A DNA stretch of 64,000 nt. It comes from Moellerella sp963519845 (GTDB lineage: Bacteria; Pseudomonadota; Gammaproteobacteria; Enterobacterales; Enterobacteriaceae). Within the stretch, counting starts at the first letter, position 1. The number at the start of each line of letters is the position of its first letter. The notes under the pieces were generated by a model. The model worked only from the letters and a program-made list of their open reading frames with translations, was not told the DNA's origin and did no database searches. Position numbers and translations under genes: made by a program. Shown piece after piece: positions 52,501 to 60,310 of the stretch. Location: the NCBI GenBank assembly GCA_963519845.1, contig CAUQNX010000009.1, forward strand, positions 84,628-148,627, read 5' to 3'.

Positions 52501-55500
52501 TGGTCAGCAACGTAGTTTACTGATTGTGTGTCAAAAACCGGCGGCGTTGGAAGTGGTGTATAAACGACTAGTAGCGGGGGGATTGGCCGATCGTATCATT
52601 ATGTTAAAAGATGCGCAGAAAGCTCGTGACACTGTGCGCAGTGTCCGTTTTCAGCTGGAAAATCTGTATCAACCCACGGAGACTCAGGCTGTTGATCCTT
52701 GGGTGATGACGCGTGAAGGCACTGCGCGACAAATTGAACAATTAGAGCAAGAGCTGGATAGCCATTATCAGGCGATGTATCAAACAGACCCTTCCTCGGA
52801 GCTCAGCTATCGTCGCATATTGGCTGATTTAATGACATTAGAGCAAGAGAATACCTCTTGTGAATTAGCGCGACTACAGCCTTTATTAAAAAATAAAAGT
52901 CTGACTCAATTAGCGGAAATTAAAGCTAAATTGATACCCTTGATCCCACTTTGGCTAGTTGCTGATTATGAAGATAGCCCTTTAAGCCAATTAACCGCTG
53001 ATTTATCCGAACCGAGCGCACAAGCCGCATTTATCGATAATTTTGCTCACTTTATGCAACTGGAGTTGGCTCGCGAGCAGAGTTTGGCGATCCCTTATCG
53101 TGCTTTTGAAATAGAAAGGATGAACGATCAGCAGAAAAATTTAACGCTCTGTCAGGCAGTATTTAGCGAAGTCACGCAGGAGCAGTGGCAAGATCTCGCC
53201 CGCTGGTTACCTTTATTTTATGCCTATAAAGGTAGTGTTGTTCAAGGCGATAATCTTTTACGTCAATTAGCACAGTTAATCGCCCATCTTGCACAAATTG
53301 ACGCTAAAGAGAGCGATCCTCGTTTATTTGAGCCTCTCGCTCATTGTAGTGACAAGCAACTACTTCAATTGATTTCTGCCGCCGAAGCGGAGAGTGGAAG
53401 AGCTTCATTATTACGCTGGTTAAATCCTTTCTACTATGTGAAGCGACAAAAATTAGCCACTTTCTTGCTTACCCAAGGAGTGGAACAAAACAAGCCAACA
53501 TTAGAGCGGCTGCTGCTTACATCTCGTATTGAACAGCAATGGCGTCTGGTAAGGCGTGACTTAAGCCGCTTACATCAAACGCTTGGTTTACCCGCGATTG
53601 AGTTATTGAATGGTTTAGCACTACATAATCAGTTGTTAACCACACAAGCCGCGCTTGGTATGGTCGCAAAACTGCATCAAACTTTGGTATTATCCGAAGA
53701 GCAACCACGGCTGATCAGCGCCATTATTGAGCAGCAGCAAGTGGGTTTTGAAACTCAATGTTATGAAATTGATGCGGCAATCCAGCGTCAACAAGCGCGA
53801 CAAGCCAGTTTGGCTGCCCTCAATAAGTTGAACTCTTGGCTGATACCAGACAGCAGAGAAAACTTTATTCAATCCATTCAACATAATCAGTCGTTAATCA
53901 CACCATTGACGGCGATTGAGCAAGCATTACCCACTTTAGCGGCGTATCAACAGTTTAGCCAAGCAGCAAGACAAGTTGACGAGGAGTGTTTGGCCTTGTT
54001 AGCGCTAATACGCGATCAGGCTGAAAGATTGAAAAGCTTAAGTGAAGATCAGCAACAACAAAGCGTTGAATATTTGCTTGATCGTGAAGCTCGGCTAATT
54101 TGGAAACAGCAAATAGAGTGGCGTTCTCCTCAGTTACGACAAGCGCCAGAAAAAACCACGCATCTTATTGAACAGCTGACACTGGCGCATGATCAGATGC
54201 GTGAATGGAATAAGCTGGCGCTCAGTACAGGGTTAGAAACCAGCAAAATCAGCCCATTACGCGCATGGGAGGAGATCACGCGTTTAACGGGGCGGCGAGT
54301 GCGTCGTTTGCGTGAATTTATCGAAGAGGGCGAGCTCCTCGGTTTAATGGCGTTAAGACCCGTTTGGTTGATGACGCCAGATATTGCGAGTCAGGTATTG
54401 CCATTAAAAGCGGGTCTGTTTGATACGGTAATTTATGATGAAGCCTCACAAATGCCAGTGGAATTTGCCTTACCAACCCTGTTTCGTAGTAAAAATATGG
54501 TGGTGAGTGGCGATGAAAAACAGATGCCTCCATCAGCATTTTTCGCAGGTAAAATGAGTGCGGATGAGGATCTTGATGAAGAGGATGAAGCACTCAATCT
54601 AGAAAGTGAGCAACAAGAAACAGAGACAGAACGCTGGGATTATCATCAAATTAGCGATTGTCCCGATCTTTTGCATCTAGCTCGTACCGTATTGCCAGTC
54701 CATACACTGGAAATTCACTATCGCTCGGCATATCGAGAGCTAATCAACTTCTCAAATCATGCTTTTTATAACAATCGCTTAAATATTCCGGTTCAACATT
54801 CGAAAAAAGTCATTAGCCAGATTAAACCTATCAGCTTGATTAATGTAAATGGCCTATATCATGAGCAGACTAACCATCAAGAAGCGGTTCAGGTGGTGGA
54901 TTTACTGGCTGAAATTTGGTTGAAACCCTATCTTGAGCGTCCCTCAGTAGGGGTAGTCACCTTTAATCAGAAGCAAGCGCAATTGATACAGCATGAACTC
55001 GAGGCACGCGCTGAGCAGGATATTCAGTTCCGTGAAACCTACTATCAAGAGCAGCAACGCCTTGATGAAGATGAGGATATGTCCGTCTTTGTTAAAAATG
55101 TCGAAAATGTGCAAGGTGATGAGCGGGATGTGATTATCTTCTCCACCACTTTTGGTCGTAATAAGCAGGGGACTTTTCGACGTAATTTTGGCGTATTAGG
55201 GCAACAAGGTGGCGAATGTCGTCTTAATGTGGCGATCACCCGAGCCAGAAAACAGGTGACTATAGTTTCATCGATGCCGATTGATGAAATTTCCGATCTC
55301 TTAACAACACAACGTCGACCGGATATTCCCCGTGATTTTCTTCAAGGTTATTTGGCTTTTGCCCGTCAATTATCTGCGCTGGAGATCAATCAAAGTCATC
55401 AATTATTAAATCGAATGGTGGCTCAGCCCGCAGTTACTGAGCGGTTAGCGCATTCAATGGATGGTTTTGTACACGCGGTAACTGACTATATTCGTCAACA

Positions 55501-55804
55501 AGGTTGGTTAATGGCGGAATCGAGTCAGAGCGGTGTCTTCTATTTTGATTGTATTATTGAAGATCAACAAACAGGGCGTTATCTACTGGGTATTGAGTGT
55601 GATATGCCTCAGCACTCGCTACTGACACAAGCGAGAGCCCGTGAGCTCTGGCGGCCTAGCGTATTGGCACGAGTGACGCCAGCCCGTTATCGAGTGTCAG
55701 CGTACGCTTGGTATCATGATGGTGATCAAGAGCGTCAACGACTCAATATGGCTATCGAGCAAGCAGTGGCTCAGCATAAAAAAGAGCTGTTTTCTGGTTT
55801 GTAG
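49520..55804 (+). CDS. Giant fusion: zinc-ribbon, pseudokinase, SF1 helicase and PD-(D/E)XK-like nuclease
   Basis: A protein of about 2,094 residues (ATG at 49520; an ATG one codon later or a TTG at 49505 are alternatives). Cysteines 5, 8, 19, 28 and C68-H72-C81-C84 suggest two zinc-binding units. Residues about 115-370 form a Ser/Thr-kinase-like fold, but the catalytic loop reads HRNLCPEN (Asn at 234), DFG is EYG (254-256) and the VAIK lysine is missing, so it looks catalytically dead. An SF1 helicase follows: GPPGTGKS at 976-983, DEAS at 1640-1643, QGDERDVIIFS, and AITRARK near 1905. The last ~110 residues resemble an MTES-type restriction-endonuclease fold (D2010, E2026-C-D2028). It could sense and cut foreign nucleic acid; this is inference. 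Confidence 0.85.
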   Translation: MMRFCPNCHTERPLIEIFCEGQIDNHLCSWDLSAEPIHAEGWRPIAIVLQTPVENAEFVEDLSSETYCVNGHPMDAGDLMCLVCGADAAEHTIASSESQANHIDTAFSGEISQIDDWQLLQRINQTNSARERYRVQHQIDKRQGVLTLYHSGSEPDPAVYDLIRTLPREHVPEFFAIGRWNERAWHVAEELTGGSLAAFIHSGHYWQPQELQTLVRELGQALLSFSEHGLRHRNLCPENLLIRRRDPLDIVIIEYGSACLSEFDLDIVSPLDITRYSAPETLAGGVAAASDWWSLGIILLEQITRGRCFEQINSHAFLIQVLANGVRLPEDIDPHLQLLLRGLLTRDRHHRWQWPEVEAWLAGQPVTAMGDLSSPHADHYSAIMLNQQPYTQPAIFALAAAEQQHWDEALALLQRGKIAFWGEQNGFSQQLLSQLVEISQQTELNPNYQLMLVLKLLNPNMPLIYQGAIVTPSWLLEHPLVGYELISAPLIAQLSTIESNHWLIQLNAREQKVRRRGNALKVDFDQSILQIYLLTTSRAKLLAIWEQQRRLFPDTQHPGLKTLIDRTNLNEEDLIVLLSADIAQYTALESLLTQTASLAAEYPTIKFDAEQSRVLLLEPKQGLYQVLANRIEGFKRCNISDIDSWAEHFLLTRRLSLSQILLMLAIPAEQWLIPEKQRYINQVLNFFSRKITASTMRGSLVRMNIGSRTGRVDMFEFDSPNNQAQKLLDHLLTRSKLSCSIDTQTLLQNEPLMGRLRTLLAQTQLYQRDTGIDGMYLGFPFMVINTQPKQIKPRIAPLLLWPVNLNMAIGVRGIASLAFDHQRGAVRLNPALENFVGIPSIKQWQTTLDELLSQASLDTERVMSQLASIMAISEKNLRKLPPLDVDIAENSAQLVCSAVLFHASFIGQAISEDIRQLQAFSLKSTALETALNLRQSNPVPADNFQAKEYYFTSASDPSQEAAVLAARQEPGLLIEGPPGTGKSQTIVNMVADAIGQQRSLLIVCQKPAALEVVYKRLVAGGLADRIIMLKDAQKARDTVRSVRFQLENLYQPTETQAVDPWVMTREGTARQIEQLEQELDSHYQAMYQTDPSSELSYRRILADLMTLEQENTSCELARLQPLLKNKSLTQLAEIKAKLIPLIPLWLVADYEDSPLSQLTADLSEPSAQAAFIDNFAHFMQLELAREQSLAIPYRAFEIERMNDQQKNLTLCQAVFSEVTQEQWQDLARWLPLFYAYKGSVVQGDNLLRQLAQLIAHLAQIDAKESDPRLFEPLAHCSDKQLLQLISAAEAESGRASLLRWLNPFYYVKRQKLATFLLTQGVEQNKPTLERLLLTSRIEQQWRLVRRDLSRLHQTLGLPAIELLNGLALHNQLLTTQAALGMVAKLHQTLVLSEEQPRLISAIIEQQQVGFETQCYEIDAAIQRQQARQASLAALNKLNSWLIPDSRENFIQSIQHNQSLITPLTAIEQALPTLAAYQQFSQAARQVDEECLALLALIRDQAERLKSLSEDQQQQSVEYLLDREARLIWKQQIEWRSPQLRQAPEKTTHLIEQLTLAHDQMREWNKLALSTGLETSKISPLRAWEEITRLTGRRVRRLREFIEEGELLGLMALRPVWLMTPDIASQVLPLKAGLFDTVIYDEASQMPVEFALPTLFRSKNMVVSGDEKQMPPSAFFAGKMSADEDLDEEDEALNLESEQQETETERWDYHQISDCPDLLHLARTVLPVHTLEIHYRSAYRELINFSNHAFYNNRLNIPVQHSKKVISQIKPISLINVNGLYHEQTNHQEAVQVVDLLAEIWLKPYLERPSVGVVTFNQKQAQLIQHELEARAEQDIQFRETYYQEQQRLDEDEDMSVFVKNVENVQGDERDVIIFSTTFGRNKQGTFRRNFGVLGQQGGECRLNVAITRARKQVTIVSSMPIDEISDLLTTQRRPDIPRDFLQGYLAFARQLSALEINQSHQLLNRMVAQPAVTERLAHSMDGFVHAVTDYIRQQGWLMAESSQSGVFYFDCIIEDQQTGRYLLGIECDMPQHSLLTQARARELWRPSVLARVTPARYRVSAYAWYHDGDQERQRLNMAIEQAVAQHKKELFSGL

Positions 55805-55839
55805 TGAGGCTAAGATAAAAATCAATATAAGGAAATCAA

Positions 55840-57198
55840 ATGAGTTCAGCGGTGCATATTATTCGAGCTAAGCAAGAGGATATTAGTCAGTTTAAGCGTT
55901 CTATGGCACGCCTAAACCAATTAATGAAACAGTGGCGAGCGGTTAATCAGCAGAGTGAACAACTGGATCTACAAAGAGTGGATCTGATTGAAAGGCACTA
56001 TCAAAAATTAACTGAGGTTGGTGAAAATATCATCAATTTTACTGCGAGCACCTTTGCGAGTTTAACGCAACGCATTCCTGAACTGACTGAAATTGTACAG
56101 CAGGATATTCAACAACAGCAGCAAATTAGAGTGGAAATAGCAACTCGCGAGCGGATATTTCAAAATAATAGAAAAGAGAATGCACAAATATTGTTAGATA
56201 TGATGCAGCAGCGTTTGCCAGAACATCAGAGACTAATAGAGCAACTTAGCGCTTTAACACAAGATAATAGTGATAATCGCGGGAGCCAAGCATTATCGCA
56301 AGCAATGCAATTAATTGGCCAGCGAACGGTGGAATTAACCGCAGAGCAGAGCCAACTATTGGAGAAATTAAAACAGTCAACTAATGATATATCTAACGGG
56401 CTCACCTCTTCTGTACATGTATCGGAGCAGCGCCTGTTGCGTATCGAAGGGCATATCGCTGAATTAATGATCTTTGATCCGCTACAAGATCGACAGCTCT
56501 GGAACCAGCGAGTCGCCGATTTACGCTTATTAGCGCGAAATTCACATTGGAATACCTTGAGCGACTCTTTGATCCTCGATTTAGCTGCTGCAACTCATTT
56601 GGCAAAATGGCGCTTCGAGAAACGACAACTTATTAGCTTACTTGCCGCAGAATTATTAAGTTTTGAGAATAATGAAAATAGCGATTTATTAGCGCAAGCT
56701 GAGCAAGTATTGACAGAACCGTCGGCGATAAACGCGCTTATTGCTCAACTTGAAGCAGCGATAGAGCAACAGCAACTGAAAGTTGCGGCTATGGCAAGAC
56801 GAGAAGCTGTGCTTGATGGTTTAGCTAAGTTGGGTTATGAAGTTCAAGAGCAGATGGCCAGCGCTTGGTTGCATGAGGGCAAAGTAGTGATCCGCAAACC
56901 TGCGACGCCCGGCTACGGTATTGAATTGGGCGGCGCTAAAGAGAGTGAGCGTTTTCAAATTCGTACGGTGGCTTTTTCTGAACAGCGTGATCAGCGTCGT
57001 GATGCAGATATTGATGCTATTTTGTGTAGTGAGCATCAAAAATTAAGCCAGTTATTAACTGATGCGGGTGATGAACTCACCTTAGTACGTGCATTAGATG
57101 CTGGCGCTTCGGCCTTAAAAGTCGTGACCTTCGCCGAATATGATAGTCAGCAGCCTGGCGTTCACTCAACACAAAAATCTAATGCGCGCAAAATCTAA
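55840..57198 (+). CDS. Coiled-coil protein, last gene of the cassette
   Basis: The 452-residue protein is helical and rich in Q, E and L for its first 200 residues (segments such as IVQQDIQQQQQIRVEIATRE), indicating long coiled coils. A second helical section follows, then a compact C-terminal domain with LDGLAKLGYEVQEQM, VVIRKPATPGYGIELGG and ERFQIRTVAFSEQRD. I know no function for this C-terminal block, but its motif-like look (GYEV, PGYGxExGG) suggests a conserved family. AAGGAAA lies 9 bases before the ATG, and it begins 35 bases after the helicase stop. It may be a scaffold or structural sensor. Its stop is only 14 bases from the convergent dehydrogenase stop. Confidence 0.75.
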   Translation: MSSAVHIIRAKQEDISQFKRSMARLNQLMKQWRAVNQQSEQLDLQRVDLIERHYQKLTEVGENIINFTASTFASLTQRIPELTEIVQQDIQQQQQIRVEIATRERIFQNNRKENAQILLDMMQQRLPEHQRLIEQLSALTQDNSDNRGSQALSQAMQLIGQRTVELTAEQSQLLEKLKQSTNDISNGLTSSVHVSEQRLLRIEGHIAELMIFDPLQDRQLWNQRVADLRLLARNSHWNTLSDSLILDLAAATHLAKWRFEKRQLISLLAAELLSFENNENSDLLAQAEQVLTEPSAINALIAQLEAAIEQQQLKVAAMARREAVLDGLAKLGYEVQEQMASAWLHEGKVVIRKPATPGYGIELGGAKESERFQIRTVAFSEQRDQRRDADIDAILCSEHQKLSQLLTDAGDELTLVRALDAGASALKVVTFAEYDSQQPGVHSTQKSNARKI

Positions 57199-57212
57199 TC
57201 GCAAGCTAAATC

Positions 57213-58469
57213 TCAATTAGATGCTTGTGACTGAGTCAGCCCGTTTAAAGGGATTGCGGGATTTTGCCCAGTAATTAACTGGCTTAATATCGCTGCGCTT
57301 CCCGCTGCTAGGGTAAAACCTAAACTACCATGGCCAATATTTAACCATAGATTGCTATAGTCGGTTTTACCCAGAATAGGCGGGCCTTTGGGCGTTGAGG
57401 GACGTAAGCCACACCAAGCTTCGGCCTCATCCACATGCAATAAATCGGGAAAACTTTGTTTGATAATATTCTTTAACGCTAAAATTCGGTTATTACGTAA
57501 TCCGGCTTGGTCATAACCAATATCCACCATAGCTGCGATACGTAATTGTTGATTGAGTTTGGCATAAACAATTTTATTACCATAATCAGTCACACTTATT
57601 TTGGGTGCAATATGCGCCTGTTGAGGATAAGCGACGCTCAAGCTATAGCCTTTTAATCCTAAAATAGGCACCTTAATTCCTAATGGCTGTAATAAGGCTC
57701 GACTGCCATTGCCCGCACAAATAATCACTTCATCAGCAAATAGAGTTCCCTGATTGGTCACGACGCCAGTAATACGTTTTTCCTTTTTAATAAAGGATTG
57801 AACCGAATGTTGCAAGCGCAGTTCAAATTGGGGTTGTGCTAATAAATATTGCAATAAATTTTGGCAAAATAGATAACAGTCTGCGCTCTCATCATTAGGA
57901 GAGTAAATTGCTCCCACTAATTGCGATTGAATATGCTTTAATGCGGGTTCTAAAGTCACAATTTGATTAGGTTCTAATATCTGTTGAAATTGATTATCAA
58001 TAGTTTCGCAGGATTTTTGGAAACTTTTTTTATTGCGGTGAATAATTAACTTACCTGATTTTTCCCATGCAAAGTCACCGATATCACCATTAATACGCCA
58101 TGCGTTCATGATCTCTTGGCTTAATAAGGATAAACGCAATAAATGAGAGCCATTAATTTTATTGGTTTTGCGATTACAGGCGAGGGTAAATTGAGCCAGC
58201 CAAGACCACTGCTGTAAAGAGAATTGGATCTTTAGATTTAGCGGTGAATTATCTTTCCCCATCCAGCGCAAACCTTGTAATGGCACCCCCGCATCAGCCA
58301 GCGGTGATACATAGCGATAACTCAGCTGGCCGCCATTGGCAAAACTGGCTTGCATACCAATATTGGATTCAGATTCAAGCAGAGTGACGGCTTGACCCGC
58401 TTTAATTAACGCATAAGCGGTGCTTAATCCAATCACACCGGCCCCGATAACCATCACATGTTTTTTCAT
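57213..58469 (-). CDS. DadA-like FAD-dependent D-amino-acid dehydrogenase
   Basis: The start is the ATG at 58469 (GGA five bases upstream), giving 418 residues that begin KKHVMVIGAGVIGLSTAYAL. This is a Rossmann FAD-binding motif GxGxxG at residues 8-13, typical of the DAO family. Later motifs GLRPSTPKGPPILGKTDYS and NIGHGSLGFTLAAGSAAILS are characteristic of DadA. The likely reaction is oxidative deamination of D-amino acids to keto acids with electrons passed to the membrane quinone pool. A LysR regulator gene lies just upstream on the same strand and may control it. DadA itself is the best guess, but other DAO-type oxidases are possible. Confidence 0.85.
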   Translation of the reverse strand: MKKHVMVIGAGVIGLSTAYALIKAGQAVTLLESESNIGMQASFANGGQLSYRYVSPLADAGVPLQGLRWMGKDNSPLNLKIQFSLQQWSWLAQFTLACNRKTNKINGSHLLRLSLLSQEIMNAWRINGDIGDFAWEKSGKLIIHRNKKSFQKSCETIDNQFQQILEPNQIVTLEPALKHIQSQLVGAIYSPNDESADCYLFCQNLLQYLLAQPQFELRLQHSVQSFIKKEKRITGVVTNQGTLFADEVIICAGNGSRALLQPLGIKVPILGLKGYSLSVAYPQQAHIAPKISVTDYGNKIVYAKLNQQLRIAAMVDIGYDQAGLRNNRILALKNIIKQSFPDLLHVDEAEAWCGLRPSTPKGPPILGKTDYSNLWLNIGHGSLGFTLAAGSAAILSQLITGQNPAIPLNGLTQSQASN

Positions 58470-58525
58470 AATTATCCGCAATAAATAATAATAGAGTAGT
58501 TATTATTTAACGGCGAATAGGCTAA

Positions 58526-59431
58526 CTAAGCAATTGAGTTTTCATCACCAATGTATAACTTTTGGTTAACTCTTTGGCTTCTCTTTTCGAGTGTTAACGA
58601 CAAGGTATTAACATAATTTTGTGCGGCTTTAGTCAAGGGCTTATCGGCTCGATGAAAAACTGACACAGTTAAATGTAAATCCTCTTTCAACGGGTAGATC
58701 ATTGAGTCAGGCAGCGTGTGTTCGGCGGAAAATACATCGGTAATACTGCAGCCTAATCCAGCTTGCACAAATTCAGCGGCCATATGGTAAGTGTGGACGC
58801 TAATATTGGAGGGTGGGAACTCATGATAGAGCTGCAATAGTTGCGAAAGCGAATCAGAACCAGGGTGGATCCAACGCTGCTGGTCAATATCAGTTAATGA
58901 GACAGGTGATGAGATAGCCAGATGATCGACGTAAACCAGCGGAATTTTAGCAATGGGCAGAACGGTAATTCCCCCTTCAATGGCAAGACTAAAGCCAATA
59001 CCAATATCTAATTCTTGCTGGGCTAATAGTTGCAAAATATCACTAGTGTGATGAGTACCAATGGTTAATTTTATATGCGGATGTTTTTTGATAAACAGCG
59101 CCGTAACTTCAGGAACTAGGTTTAAGCCTAAGCTAGGTAAGCAGCCAATGGCCAGCTTGCCATGGGGATTTTTGGCTAAGTTTTGCGCTAAAATTCGTAA
59201 GTGATCTAAATTTTGATAAACCTTTTTAGCCTCTTCAAATAGCAACAAAGCCTCATCCGTGGGTAATAACTTACCTCTGATGCGTTGAAAAAGTACTAAA
59301 CCTAATTGTTGTTCGGCATGCTTTAGTGCCTTGCTGGCTGCGGGTTGAGAGATATGCAGAACTTCCGCCGCGCGGGTTAATGAGCCACAGGTCATTACCG
59401 CATAAAAGATATCAAGGTGTCTTAGTTTCAT
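58526..59431 (-). CDS. LysR-family transcriptional regulator
   Basis: I use the ATG at 59431 because it places the canonical LysR start (MKLRHLDIFYAVMTCGSLTR) at the N-terminus; the frame extends 29 codons upstream in DNA without coding character. The 301-residue protein has the HTH motif AAEVLHISQPAASKALKHAE and a type-2 periplasmic-binding-like effector domain (KLAIGCLPSLGLNLVPEVTA, LDIGIGFSLAIEGG). It lies 56 bases upstream of the dehydrogenase gene on the same strand. It is likely to respond to an amino-acid-related ligand and regulate that gene. Confidence 0.9.
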   Translation of the reverse strand: MKLRHLDIFYAVMTCGSLTRAAEVLHISQPAASKALKHAEQQLGLVLFQRIRGKLLPTDEALLLFEEAKKVYQNLDHLRILAQNLAKNPHGKLAIGCLPSLGLNLVPEVTALFIKKHPHIKLTIGTHHTSDILQLLAQQELDIGIGFSLAIEGGITVLPIAKIPLVYVDHLAISSPVSLTDIDQQRWIHPGSDSLSQLLQLYHEFPPSNISVHTYHMAAEFVQAGLGCSITDVFSAEHTLPDSMIYPLKEDLHLTVSVFHRADKPLTKAAQNYVNTLSLTLEKRSQRVNQKLYIGDENSIA

Positions 59432-59560
59432 CCATTGTAACCTACAAGTTGCTATGCTTTTAATATCTAGTGTACAGGTAAAATTAAAATAATCAGATAG
59501 CTCAGTCACATAGCTCAATATCGATATGACAAAAGGGCGCTGAACGTTTTGACTGAAAAG

Positions 59561-59621
59561 TGACGTCGTAAGTTGACGTCATTCAATTCCTGTATTAAAT
59601 TGATGTCAATTAGTGACGTCA
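59561..59621 (+). promoter_or_regulatory. hicAB promoter with four TGAYGTCA boxes
   Basis: TGACGTC(G) at 59561, TGACGTCA at 59574, TGATGTCA at 59601 and TGACGTCA at 59614 are near-identical palindromic boxes. They form two pairs, each with 13-base spacing, 40 bases apart. TTGACG (59573-59578) and TAAATT (59596-59601) with a 17-base spacer form a promoter overlapping the middle boxes. This fits cooperative autorepression by HicB. Confidence 0.8.
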
Positions 59622-59633
59622 ACAGGATTGATG

Positions 59634-59912
59634 ATGATCAAACTCAAGGAGCTGAGTGCTAAGCACCGTAAAACGCTGGCTGATGTACTGACAACGCCAC
59701 CAAAATCAACCATCAAATGGGATGATGTGGTTAGTTTAATTAGTAAGCTTGGGGGGAAGGTTAGAAATGGTGACGGCTCTCGACGAAAGTTTATTCTGAT
59801 GGGATCGGTTTATCAAACACATCAACCTCATCCTGGTAGCGTGATGGACAAGGGCGCAGTAAAGGGTCTGCGAGAATGGTTTGAAAATATGATAGGGGTG
59901 GAACATGATTAA
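59634..59912 (+). CDS. hicA: HicA-family mRNA interferase toxin
   Basis: The ATG at 59634 has AGGA six bases upstream and is preferred to earlier GTG and ATG candidates that overlap the operator. The 92-residue protein begins MIKLKELSAKHRKTLADV and contains TIKWDDVVSLISKLGGKV, DGSRRKFIL and a THQPHPG segment with the probable catalytic histidine. HicA is a double-stranded-RNA-binding-fold ribonuclease that cleaves mRNA when free. It overlaps the antitoxin gene by 8 bases, as usual for toxin-first hicAB operons. It is somewhat longer than minimal HicA proteins. Confidence 0.88.
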   Translation: MIKLKELSAKHRKTLADVLTTPPKSTIKWDDVVSLISKLGGKVRNGDGSRRKFILMGSVYQTHQPHPGSVMDKGAVKGLREWFENMIGVEHD

Positions 59913-60258
59913 AGCTAATAATATCATGATTATTGATGGACATCCGGCCTCTGTGACCTATGAAGCCGAAATTAAAGCATTTCGCGGTAAATTTCTGGAT
60001 GTCAGCGGATATTGTGATTTTGTATCCAACAGTATTGAAGGGCTTAAAAAAGAGGGTGCAATTTCACTCGCTGAATTTGTGGAAACTTGCCTCGAGGAGG
60101 GAATTAAGCCTTTTAAAGAGGACGATAAGTTAAAAGCATTTACTTTACGTTATCCTAGCTCACTGGAGGCTCGTCTTAATGCAGCAACAGCAGCACATTC
60201 AGTCTCTAAAAATCAGTTTATTGTTCAGTTGCTGGAGCGAGAACTGGTTACGCGCTAA
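59905..60258 (+). CDS. hicB: HicB-family antitoxin
   Basis: The 117-residue protein overlaps hicA by 8 bases. The N-terminal part (YEAEIKAFRGKFLDVSGYCDF, then SIEGLKKEGAISLAEFVETC) is the HicB partial RNase-H-like fold. The C-terminal helix-turn/ribbon region (TLRYPSSLEARLNAATAAHS, then VSKNQFIVQLLERE) resembles a ribbon-helix-helix DNA-binding domain. That suits binding of the four palindromic boxes upstream. It differs from the orphan HicB elsewhere in this window, which has an XRE-type HTH. Confidence 0.88.
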   Translation: MIKANNIMIIDGHPASVTYEAEIKAFRGKFLDVSGYCDFVSNSIEGLKKEGAISLAEFVETCLEEGIKPFKEDDKLKAFTLRYPSSLEARLNAATAAHSVSKNQFIVQLLERELVTR

Positions 60259-60272
60259 CCAAAACTCTAAAG

Positions 60273-60299
60273 CGACCCATATCTTAATGTTATGGGTCG
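60273..60299. terminator. Hairpin between hicB and gltS
   Basis: CGACCCATA (60273-60281) and TATGGGTCG (60291-60299) form a perfect 9-bp stem with a 9-base loop. T-rich sequence follows on the minus strand only moderately (TTTAGAGTTTT), so it may end gltS transcription and, less well, hicAB. Confidence 0.6.
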
Positions 60300-60310
60300 A
60301 CTCTCTAGAA

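Noticed and set aside
59432..59518. 29-residue N-terminal extension of the LysR regulator
   Set aside because: LysR proteins begin at the MKLRHLDIF-type segment; the upstream codons look non-coding.
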